The notes beneath the pieces were generated by a model. That model did not search any database. It was not told where the DNA came from and saw nothing but the letters and a program-made list of their open reading frames with translations. A stretch of 64,000 bases of DNA from Zea mays (lineage: Eukaryota > Streptophyta > Magnoliopsida > Poales > Poaceae). The position numbers and the translations under genes were made by a program. The stretch covers positions 10,746,501 to 10,810,500 of the forward strand of contig NC_050098.1 of assembly GCF_902167145.1 (NCBI RefSeq). Direction: 5' to 3'. This document shows positions 56,141 to 64,000 of the stretch, one piece after another. Position 1 is the stretch's first letter. Each line of letters begins with the position of its first letter.

Positions 56141-57413
56141 TGTTAGAAATATGCCCTAGAGATAATCATAGAGATGAGCATATTTCTTTGTATCCATGAT
56201 ATATATATTGCTTAATTGAATATCCATGGAAGGCACCTTGTATTGATTAGCAATTATGTGAATTGTTTGTGAGATTCTTTACTTATATGGTTATTCTAAA
56301 TGATGTCCCTAGTCAGAGTCGATGACTAGCACATGTATTAGTTGGTGACTACATTTCACAAGTCATGAACATGGAGATGTTAAATTAATAATGTGGGCGC
56401 ATGTATGACATGAGGCTGGACCGACCCAACGTGAGATATTGTAATATAGTTCTCTTCTTGCAACATGAATACTGTATCCTTAGACCTGAGATTGTCGCAT
56501 GTTCTCAAGATGTGAATTGACTTACTTAGGGACTATCAAACGCTATCCCGTAACTGGGTAGTTATAAAGGTAGTTTTGGGTTTGTCAGGAAGCATGCTAT
56601 GAGGCATGGTCAGTCAAGATGGAATTTGTCCCTCTCTTTGTGAGAGAGATATCTCTGGGCCCCTCGAGTGATTGGATCAAGAAATGCATGGCCGTGCTAG
56701 GGTTAAGAGTTAACCATTGAAAGGATTCCAATTCACAGTATCGAGAAAGAGAGGTCAGCTTAGAGCCAGACCAAATATCGTGAGACAAAGGGAACAGCAT
56801 GTACTTAATGTTGCAATGGTTCGTCTGATATGATCTTTACGTACACATAGGAGTTGACATGTCTTGCTAGAGGCCGCTGTCAATTATTGGGCCAAGTAAG
56901 AGTACTCGGGCTATGTCTATTTGTACGTGAACCTATAGGGTCACACACTTAAGGGGAAGGAAGCCTAATTCGGATTAGATCCGAAATTAGACTGGGCTTT
57001 AGGGTTAATGATGGGCCTCGGCGTCAGAAGCCCACCATAACGCCTATATATTGAGGGGCGGGGGCGCGGTTAAGGATAACCTAATTCGCCACCAGCGAAC
57101 TAACAGCCGCCGCCCACCTCTCGCCCTCGCCAAGCCGCCGTCGCGAACCTAGCAGTTCGGTACGCGGCGCTTCCTCCCTGTACGTGTGGATACCTCGGAG
57201 GTGCTACATCTGGAGCACTTGGGCGAACCGTGCGAGGACGTGAAGGACGCCGGCGACTGCACGGCACTGCTCGACGCGTTCGTCTACATCGAGACGTCTT
57301 CCGCTGCTCTGCGCGTCTAGTGGTAATTCCATGACCTATAACCGCAGTAGTTCTTGGTATTATGGGGTTGAAAATTTTGTTTTGCGCTAGTGTAGCCGCC
57401 CCGTAATCCTACA
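56141..57413 (+). repeat. 5' LTR of element F
   Basis: TGTTAGAAATATGCCC to CGTAATCCTACA. TATA at 57043-57052 (CCTATATATT). The last 360 bp are GC-rich (CGCCGTCGCG) and would form R-U5. Confidence 0.95.
57043..57052 (+). promoter_or_regulatory. TATA box of F 5' LTR
   Basis: CCTATATATT before a GC-rich leader. Identical in the 3' LTR (63451-63460). Confidence 0.55.
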
Positions 57414-57414
57414 G

Positions 57415-57430
57415 TGGTATCGGAGCCAGG
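57415..57430 (+). other. Primer-binding site of F and leader
   Basis: TGGTATCGGAGCCAGG, initiator tRNA-Met type, one base after the LTR. A leader of about 1.14 kb (57431-58573) follows, without a convincing ORF. Confidence 0.8.
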
Positions 57431-58573
57431 TTCTGCGTAGTTTTAGGTCTGGATCTAGGTTCATGAGATGGATCTACTTGATGCACGGTTTGATTAGATC
57501 AATTGGTTATAAAGGGTTGAAGTAGATTACATCGGATATGACTGGTGAGATCAGTTCGTCCTTCTCTGTTATGTGCGCGACTTGCCCCTACCGGCTGGAA
57601 TCACCATCGGGGCTAACTGCGTACACAACTAGCAGATTGATGTAACAGATCAACGTCATGAGTGTAATCTTCTTCGGGTCGAACGTATAGAAACGTGTTT
57701 GTCTAACCTGTTTTTTGCAGGACATGTGATCGGTATGGCTATTGTGTATATGATGCATGTTAATAAATTATTCATGACCTGCGTGTCGTGACCAGGGCAA
57801 TACGGCTGGAGCCACATGTATTGTCCAAATTTAATGTAATGACCTGCGTGTCAACATGTGATGATCCAAAGCGTATATGTAATTTGTTTACCAGCATACG
57901 TTAGATAGGTCTTGAAGGACTCATCACCTGGAGGATGGCATATCTATATCATGGAGATGGAGATCATCGTGATGGACAGATTATTGGAGATGGGGATCAC
58001 CATGTGACAGCAAGCCATACCGAATCACAACTGTTGTGTGAATGCCATTCTTATTGTTCTACTTGTTTATATTGCATATATGTCTTTGCGTGCGATGTTA
58101 TAAGTAGGACGATCCCTCATAAATGTTTAAGCTTTAATGCCTCTCCAAACCTTGCACTATCATAAGTCTTGTACAATTGGTGGTGGGTCTATGAAATTAG
58201 GGTGCCACCAGTTTTCCTTGACTAGATAGGTTTGTATCGGATACGAACTGCAGAAAGGGTTGGTTAACTTAAACAAAGTCAGCTTAATGGTTAAGGACTT
58301 TGAGGCATAAGGTTGGGAGCCGAGACATAGAGATGTCACCCAACAACAGGAGTCATATATATGATATGATTAGCAAGGAGTTGCTTACCGATCTACCTTG
58401 TCTTCTAGCGGTGATGCTAAAGCTCACTAGTAGACTTGTTAGTTGTGGGTTCTGAATCACTAAGTATCAATCGAGGGATATTGATTTTAGTGGGAGTAGA
58501 CTATTAAATGTTTAATATGATTTACTCTGTCATGGATATTTTTGTCTTAGTATTTTGCATTATTTTGTTGTAG

Positions 58574-60754
58574 ATGGCACCTAGCACACCAACATTTACT
58601 TTGCGATCAATTCTTGAAAAGGATAAGTTAAATGGAACAAACTATACGGATTGGATCCGTAACCTGAGAATTGTTCTCAGGGCTGAAAAAAAGGAAGACG
58701 TTCTAGACACCCCACTGCCAGAGGATCCTGGTGAAAATGCAACTGCTGCAGCTAAAACCGCTTACAAGAAAGCAATGGATGCTAATCTTGAAGTGAGTTG
58801 CCTAATGCTTGCTTGCATGGAGCCTGAGCTCCAGATGCAGTTTGAGACAAACCATGAGGTGTACGATATGATCGTGGCGCTCAAGGATATGTTCCAGACT
58901 CAGGCTAGGACTGAAAGGTTCAATGTGTCCAAAGCCTTTCTGGAATGCAAGCTAGCAGAAGGCGCAGCAGTTGGGCCACATGAAATCAAAATGGTTGGTT
59001 ACAGTCAGAGGTTGGAGAAGCTAGGCTTCCCAATAAGCCAAGAGTTGGCCACTGACTTCATTTTGGCATCTCTTCCGCCCAGCTATGGAAACTTCATCAC
59101 GAACTACCATATGCATGGGGCGGAGAGGGGCCTCAATGAACTATGTGGCATGCTGAAAACAGCAGAGGGGGACATAAAGAAAAGCGCTGGCAGCAGCGGC
59201 CATGTGATGGCGGTCCAAAACAAACCCAACTTTAAGAAGAAGGGTAAATCTCAAAAGAAGAAGGGCAAGGCAAAGGATACAGTATCCAAGCCAAATCAAA
59301 AGCCCAAGGCTGGACCAGCTGCAGATGCAGAGTGCTTTTATTGTAAAGAACTTGGTCACTGGAAAAGGAATTGCAAGCAGTACTTGGCCTCTATTAAGGA
59401 TCGCGGCGGTAAGGGTACAGCCGCAGCAGGTACACTTGCTATTCACATTACAGAAATTTTTCTTGCTGATTCTTATATTAATTCTTGGGTATTTGATACC
59501 GGATCGGTTGCCCATATTTGCAATTCGATGCAGGGAATGATAAGAAGTAGAAGCGTGAAAAGAGGAGAAGTTGATTTCCGGGTAGGCAATAATGCAAGAG
59601 TTGCTGCGTTGACCGTCGGGACGATGCAACTCCACCTCCCATCAGGATTTATTTTGGAGTTAAATAATTGTTATCTAGTTCCTAGTATGAGTCGAAACAT
59701 TATGTCTCCTTCATGTTTGATGAAGGATGGTTATTCATTTGCGAGTGAAAACAATGGTTGTGTGATCTCTAAGAATGGCATGTGTGTGGCTTTTGCATCC
59801 ATTATGAATGGGTTATTCATTTTAAATCTTGATGATGCACCTATCTGTAATATTAGTGCTAAAAGGCCTCGGCCTAATGATTTAAGTCCTACCTACATGT
59901 GGCACTGTCGTTTGGGTCATATAAGTGAGAATCGCATGAAGAAGCTTCATTCTGATGGGCTTTTAACTTCGTTTGATTTTGAATCATACGAGACATGTGA
60001 AGCTTGCTTACTTGGTAAGATGACCAAGGCGCCCTTCACGGGTTTACCGGAGAGGACGTTAGATTTATTGGAACTCATACATACTGATGTGTGCGGACCA
60101 ATGAGTACGACAGCTAGGGGAGGATTCCAATACTTCATAACCTTCACTGATGATTTTAGTAGATATGGGTATGTCTACTTAATGAAACACAAGTCTGAAT
60201 CCTTAGAAAAGTTCAAAGAGTTTCAGAATGAAGTAGAAAATCAGTGTGGCAAGAAAATTAAAGCACTGCGATCAGATCGTGGTGGTGAATATTTGAGTCA
60301 TGAGTTTAGCAATCATCTAAAGAGTTGTGGAATTGTTCCACAGCTTACGCCGCCTGGAACGCCTCAGAGGAATGGCGTGTCTGAGCGACGTAATCGGACT
60401 TTATTGGATATGGTTCGATCAATGATGAGCCAGTCGGACCTACCTTTGTCGTTTTGGGGATACGCTCTAGAAACAGCAGCTTTCACACTAAATAGGGTAC
60501 CGTCTAAGTCCGTAGTTAAGACACCATATGAGATGTGGACTGGGAAGACTCCCAGCTTGTCTTTTCTAAAGATTTGGGGTTGTGAGGTTTACGTCAAGCG
60601 ACTACAGTCGGATAAACTCACTCCAAAATCGGACAAGTGCATGTTCGTGGGATATCCAAAGGAAACTTTGGGATATTACTTTTACCACCGGTCAGAGGGC
60701 AGCCCGGAACGGTGTGTTCTTAGAGAAAGAGTTTCTCAAAAGAGAGAAAAGTAA
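58574..60754 (+). CDS. gag-pol: Gag-protease-integrase polyprotein of F
   Basis: ATG at 58574 opens 726 codons. In order: gag core (about 10-220; DKLNGTNYTDWIRNLRIVLR), a Lys-rich spacer, zinc knuckle CFYCKELGHWKRNC (from residue 254), protease VFDTGSVAHICNS (Asp 308), GAG-pre-integrase HCRLGHISENRMKKL with CEAC, and the integrase core with Asp 505 (LIHTDVCGP), Asp 568 (LRSDRGGEY) and Glu 604 (GVSERRNRT), a D-35-E spacing. The catalytic residues are all in place. After about residue 710 the frame leaves homology and stops at 60754, because RT continues in another frame. Polyprotein processing would occur in the virus-like particle. Confidence 0.93.
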   Translation: MAPSTPTFTLRSILEKDKLNGTNYTDWIRNLRIVLRAEKKEDVLDTPLPEDPGENATAAAKTAYKKAMDANLEVSCLMLACMEPELQMQFETNHEVYDMIVALKDMFQTQARTERFNVSKAFLECKLAEGAAVGPHEIKMVGYSQRLEKLGFPISQELATDFILASLPPSYGNFITNYHMHGAERGLNELCGMLKTAEGDIKKSAGSSGHVMAVQNKPNFKKKGKSQKKKGKAKDTVSKPNQKPKAGPAADAECFYCKELGHWKRNCKQYLASIKDRGGKGTAAAGTLAIHITEIFLADSYINSWVFDTGSVAHICNSMQGMIRSRSVKRGEVDFRVGNNARVAALTVGTMQLHLPSGFILELNNCYLVPSMSRNIMSPSCLMKDGYSFASENNGCVISKNGMCVAFASIMNGLFILNLDDAPICNISAKRPRPNDLSPTYMWHCRLGHISENRMKKLHSDGLLTSFDFESYETCEACLLGKMTKAPFTGLPERTLDLLELIHTDVCGPMSTTARGGFQYFITFTDDFSRYGYVYLMKHKSESLEKFKEFQNEVENQCGKKIKALRSDRGGEYLSHEFSNHLKSCGIVPQLTPPGTPQRNGVSERRNRTLLDMVRSMMSQSDLPLSFWGYALETAAFTLNRVPSKSVVKTPYEMWTGKTPSLSFLKIWGCEVYVKRLQSDKLTPKSDKCMFVGYPKETLGYYFYHRSEGSPERCVLRERVSQKREK

Positions 60755-62528
60755 ACAAAAGGTGTGTCTTGAAGAAGTTCAGGATGAGCCAGTGGGACAA
60801 GATTCAACAAGCGATGCTAATGTAGCAGAACAAGTTGAGACGTCTATGGCAAGAGAAACACCACCACAACCACGAAGGTCAGCAAGGCTTCGCGAGGCAC
60901 GAGGAGAAGTGCTATTGTTGGGCAATGGGGAAGTGTTGTTGTTAGACAACGACGAACCTGCAACATATTCAGAAGCGATGATGGACCCAGATTCCGAGAA
61001 ATGGCATGTCGCCATGAGATCCGAGATAGATTCCATGGGAGAAAATCAAGTTTGGAACTTGGTTGACCCGCCTGATGGTGTTAGACCTATAGAATGCAAA
61101 TGGATCTATAAGAAGAAGAAAGACATGGATGGAAATGTTCACATCTATAAGGCTCGACTTGTTGCAAAGGGTTTTCGACAAGTTCAAGGAGTTGACTATG
61201 ACGAGACATTCTCGCCAGTAGCGATGCTTAAATCTATTCGGATCATTCTAGCTATTGCCGCATATTTCGATTATGAGATTTGGCAGATGGATGTCAAAAC
61301 AGCTTTCCTTAATGGAAACCTTGATGAGGACGTGTATATGATACAGCCCGAGGGTTTTGTTGATCCGATCAATGCTGGAAAGATATGCAAACTTCAGAAA
61401 TCCATTTATGGGTTGAAGCAAGCATCTCGGAGTTGGAACATTCGTTTTGATGAAGTGATCAAAGGGCTTGGTTTTCATCAGAATGAAGAAGAAGCTTGTG
61501 TTTACAAGAAGGAAAGTGGGAGCGCTGTTGTATTTCTGATCTTGTATGTGGATGACATATTATTGATTGGGAATGACATTCCTATGCTGGAGTCCGTCAA
61601 GGCTTCACTGAAAAAGAGTTTTTCTATGAAGGACTTAGGGGAAGCAGCATATATTTTGGGCATAAGGATCTATAGAGATAGGTCGAAGAGGCTTATAGGA
61701 TTAAGTCAAGATACGTACATTAACAAGGTTTTGAAACGGTTCAACATGGAACAGTCCAAGAAAGGTTTCATACCTATGTCACATGGTAAACACCTTAGCC
61801 AGATGCAATGTCCTGCGACGGCTAATGAGCGAGAGCGCATGAGTAAGGTACCATACGCCTCAGCGATTGGATCAATCATGTATGCCATGATAAGTACACG
61901 CCCAGATGTTTCATACGCTATAAGTGCTACGAGTAGATACCAGGCTGATCCAGGTGAGGATCACTGGACAGCGGTAAAAGGCATTCTTAAGTACTTAAGA
62001 AGGACTAAAGATATGTTCCTGGTATATGGGGGTAAGGAGGAGCTCGTTGTAACTGGTTACACCGATGCTAGCTTCCAAACTGACCCAGACGAGTTAAAAT
62101 CGCAATCAGGTTTTGTGTTCACAATAAATGGTGGTGCTGTTAGTTGGAAGAGTTCCAAACAGGAGACTGTGACTGATTCTACAACAGAAGCCGAGTACAT
62201 TGCAGCTTCTGAATCTGCGAAGGAAGGTGTTTGGATAAGAAAGTTCCTCATCGAGCTTGGTGTGTTTCCTAATGCATCTAGCCCATTGAACCTCTACTGT
62301 GACAACAATGGGGCTATTGCGCAAGCTAAGGAGCCAAGGAACCACCAGAAAAACAAACACGTACTGCGGAAGTTTCACCTCATACGGGAATTCATTAGGC
62401 GGGGTGAGATAAAGATATGCAAAATACATACGGATTTGAATGTTGCTGATCCTTTGACAAAACCTCTTCCACAACCTAAGCATGAGGCACACGTGAGATC
62501 TATGGGTATTAGATATCTTCTAGATTAA
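60705..62528 (+). CDS. pol: Reverse transcriptase and RNase H of F
   Basis: The frame is open from 60582 (a GTG), but homology to pol begins near 60705 (ARNGVFLEKEFLKRE), just where the first frame loses it. A short out-of-frame deletion at the join is the simplest cause; a programmed shift is less likely. Domains: RT with [37 protein letters not shown] and YVDD (about 61545-61556); connection; and RNase H with TGYTDASFQTDPDEL, STTEAEYIAASES and LYCDNNGAIAQA, and the KHVLRKFHLIRE end. Stops at 62528, 20 bp before the 3' LTR. RT and RNase H look intact. Confidence 0.9.
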   Translation, partial: RNGVFLEKEFLKREKSKQKVCLEEVQDEPVGQDSTSDANVAEQVETSMARETPPQPRRSARLREARGEVLLLGNGEVLLLDNDEPATYSEAMMDPDSEKWHVAMRSEIDSMGENQVWNLVDPPDGVRPIECKWIYKKKKDMDGNVHIYKARLVAKGFRQVQGVDYDETFSPVAMLKSIRIILAIAAYFDYEIWQMDVKTAFLNGNLDEDVYMIQPEGFVDPINAGKICKLQKSIYGLKQASRSWNIRFDEVIKGLGFHQNEEEACVYKKESGSAVVFLILYVDDILLIGNDIPMLESVKASLKKSFSMKDLGEAAYILGIRIYRDRSKRLIGLSQDTYINKVLKRFNMEQSKKGFIPMSHGKHLSQMQCPATANERERMSKVPYASAIGSIMYAMISTRPDVSYAISATSRYQADPGEDHWTAVKGILKYLRRTKDMFLVYGGKEELVVTGYTDASFQTDPDELKSQSGFVFTINGGAVSWKSSKQETVTDSTTEAEYIAASESAKEGVWIRKFLIELGVFPNASSPLNLYCDNNGAIAQAKEPRNHQKNKHVLRKFHLIREFIRRGEIKICKIHTDLNVADPLTKPLPQPKHEAHVRSMGIRYLLD

Positions 62529-62537
62529 CTCTAGTGC

Positions 62538-62548
62538 AAGTGGGAGAC
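62538..62548 (+). other. Polypurine tract of F
   Basis: AAGTGGGAGAC lies immediately before the 3' LTR start at 62549, the normal plus-strand primer position in Copia elements. Confidence 0.8.
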
Positions 62549-63821
62549 TGTTAGAAATATGCCCTAGAGATAATCATAGAGATGAGCATATTTCTTTGTA
62601 TCCATGATATATATATTGCTTAATTGAATATCCATGGAAGGCACCTTGTATTGATTAGCAATTATGTGAATTGTTTGTGAGATTCTTTACTTATATGGTT
62701 ATTCTAAATGATGTCCCTAGTCAGAGTCGATGACTAGCACATGTATTAGTTGGTGACTACATTTCACAAGTCATGAACATGGAGATGTTAAATTAATAAT
62801 GTGGGCGCATGTATGACATGAGGCTGGACCGACCCAACGTGAGATATTGTAATATAGTTCTCTTCTTGCAACATGAATACTGTATCCTTAGACCTGAGAT
62901 TGTCGCATGTTCTCAAGATGTGAATTGACTTACTTAGGGACTATCAAACGCTATCCCGTAACTGGGTAGTTATAAAGGTAGTTTTGGGTTTGTCAGGAAG
63001 CATACTATGAGGCATGGTTAGTCAAGATGGAATTTGTCCCTCTCTTTGTGAGAGAGATATCTCTGGGCCCCTCGAGTGATTGGATCAAGAAATGCATGGC
63101 CGTGCTAGGGTTAAGAGTTAACCATTGAAAGGATTCCAATTCACAGTATCGAGAAAGAGAGGTCAGCTTAGAGCCAGACCAAATATCGTGAGACAAAGGG
63201 AACAGCATGTACTTAATATCGCAATGGTTCGTCTGATATGATCTTTACGTACACATAGGAGTTGACATGTCTTGCTAGAGGCTGCTGTCAATTATTGGGC
63301 CAAGTAAGAGTACTCGGGCTATGTCTATTTGTACGTGAACCTATAGGGTCACACACTTAAGGGGAAGGAAGCCTAATTCGGATTAGATCCGAAATTAGAC
63401 TGGGCTTTAGGGTTAATGATGGGCCTCGGCGTCAGAAGCCCACCATAACGCCTATATATTGAGGGGCGGGGGCGCGGTTAAGGATAACCTAATTCGCCAC
63501 CAGCGAACTAACAGCCGCCGCCCACCTCTCGCCCTCGCCAAGCCGCCGTCGCGAACCTAGCAGTTCGGTACGCGGCGCTTCCTCCCTGTACGTGTGGATA
63601 CCTCGGAGGTGCTACATCTGGAGCACTTGGGTGAACCGTGCGAGGACGTGAAGGACGCCGGCGACTGCACGGCACTGCTCGACGCGTTCGTCTACATCGA
63701 GACGTCTTCCGCTGCTCTGCGCGTCTAGTGGTAATTCCATGACCTATAACCGCAGTAGTTCTTGGTATTATGGGGTTGAAAATTTTGTTTTGCGCTAGTG
63801 TAGCCGCCCCGTAATCCTACA
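62549..63821 (+). repeat. 3' LTR of element F
   Basis: The repeat is 1273 bp, the same length as the 5' LTR. Differences seen: two near 63003-63019, two near 63219, one near 63283 and one near 63632. Confidence 0.95.
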
Positions 63822-64000
63822 GGCATGTGGCGTTGCAAAACACACAATCTCAGGTAGACACTCACAAGTTCATACAAGCTCCCAAAGCAATACATCACAC
63901 AGTGGAGTAGGGTATTACGCTCCGGCGGCCCGAACCACTCTAAACCCTTGCGTGCTCCCGTGTGTTGATCCACCAGTCTCGTAACAAGCAAAACGCTTAG
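63822..64000 (+). repeat. 3' LTR of D, remainder (cut by window end)
   Basis: It starts with the GGCAT duplication and continues the D LTR (TGTGGCGTTGCAAAACACAC) to CGCTTAG, matching the 5' LTR up to about 21742. About 70 bp of LTR and D's right target duplication lie beyond the window. Confidence 0.9.

Larger units (their letters stand above)
56141..63821 (+). mobile_element. Element F: near-complete young Copia element
   Basis: Two 1273 bp LTRs (56141-57413 and 62549-63821) are flanked by GGCAT (56136-56140 and 63822-63826). PBS, leader, gag-protease-integrase frame, RT-RNase H frame and PPT are all present in Copia order. I count six LTR differences by eye, all transitions and none an indel. 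This is the least damaged element here; one frameshift between the two frames is its only clear coding lesion. It lacks the PPT arrays and palindromes of A-C, so it belongs to another Copia lineage. Confidence 0.95.
20786..64000 (+). mobile_element. Element D: gag-only Ty3/Gypsy, 3' end beyond window
   Basis: The 5' LTR is 20786-21812. Its 3' partner starts at 55357, is split by F at 56141-63821, and resumes to the window edge, about 70 bp short of its end. PBS, gag start (21870), CACTA insertion, rest of gag (to 26997), a 3.4 kb repeat-rich non-coding stretch with an antisense ORF, element E, and a last 285 bp ending in the PPT complete it. There is no protease, RT or integrase. LTR divergence by eye is about 5-7%. 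The left target site would be ATCAC (20781-20785); its partner lies outside the window. Confidence 0.88.

Noticed and set aside
16856..57430. tRNA-like strings such as TGGTATCAGAGC
   Set aside because: They are retroelement primer-binding sites of 13-16 bp adjacent to LTRs, not tRNA genes; no cloverleaf follows.
57935..58165. 76-codon ORF in the leader of F
   Set aside because: Cys/His-rich by chance, no domain, located in the untranslated leader between PBS and gag.
1..64000. Any host protein-coding gene
   Set aside because: Every long frame maps to a retroelement or the CACTA transposase or is their shadow; no multi-exon gene structure was seen in the unassigned 1-877 or 20466-20785.

Overview
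The window is plant nuclear DNA made almost entirely of nested transposable elements. I recognise no host gene, rRNA, tRNA or CRISPR. Sirevirus-type Copia elements with GGACaGTCC palindrome arrays, a Tekay/Del-like chromovirus with 4 kb LTRs, and a CACTA transposase point to a large panicoid grass genome. Maize (Zea) or a close Andropogoneae relative is my best guess; that is inference, not proof.

Layout, outermost to innermost. Bases 1-877 are unassigned flank with a cluster of CTCGGCGCC palindromes. Element G (Ty3/Gypsy, + strand, 883-20460, TSD TAAGT) keeps both LTRs and a decayed gag, and carries a MITE (3727-4083). Inside G lies B (Sirevirus-like Copia, - strand, 5301-19806), which has gag but no pol and a truncated 3' LTR. 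Inside B's gag lies A (Sirevirus, - strand, 9207-18225, TSD GTTTC), and inside A's gag lies a solo LTR (14806-15495, TSD TTGGG). A short spacer follows (20466-20785).

Element D (Ty3/Gypsy, + strand, 20786 to beyond 64000) has a gag split by a CACTA fragment (22277 to about 25880). That fragment encodes a TNP2-type transposase frame of more than 1000 codons. D has no pol; instead it has a repeat-rich 3' region with an antisense ORF. E (chromovirus, - strand, 30386-55071) is inserted in that region, and C (Sirevirus, - strand, 37954-48788, TSD ACTTC) is inserted in E's protease region. C is a tandem LTR-internal-LTR-internal-LTR structure. D's 3' LTR is split by F (Copia, + strand, 56141-63821, TSD GGCAT), the youngest and most complete element: its two 1273 bp LTRs differ at six positions by eye.

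The genes do not form a pathway together. Each set is the gag/protease/integrase/reverse transcriptase/RNase H of a separate retroelement, mostly broken by stops, frameshifts or later insertions. The less ordinary points are the mosaic origin of E (LTRs with a strongly divergent promoter region, a duplicated RNase H segment around an LTR fragment, an upstream coiled-coil-like ORF), the tandem C element with a microhomology deletion, a perfect 36 bp-arm hairpin in C, the antisense ORF and repeats of D, and gag-only elements B and D.
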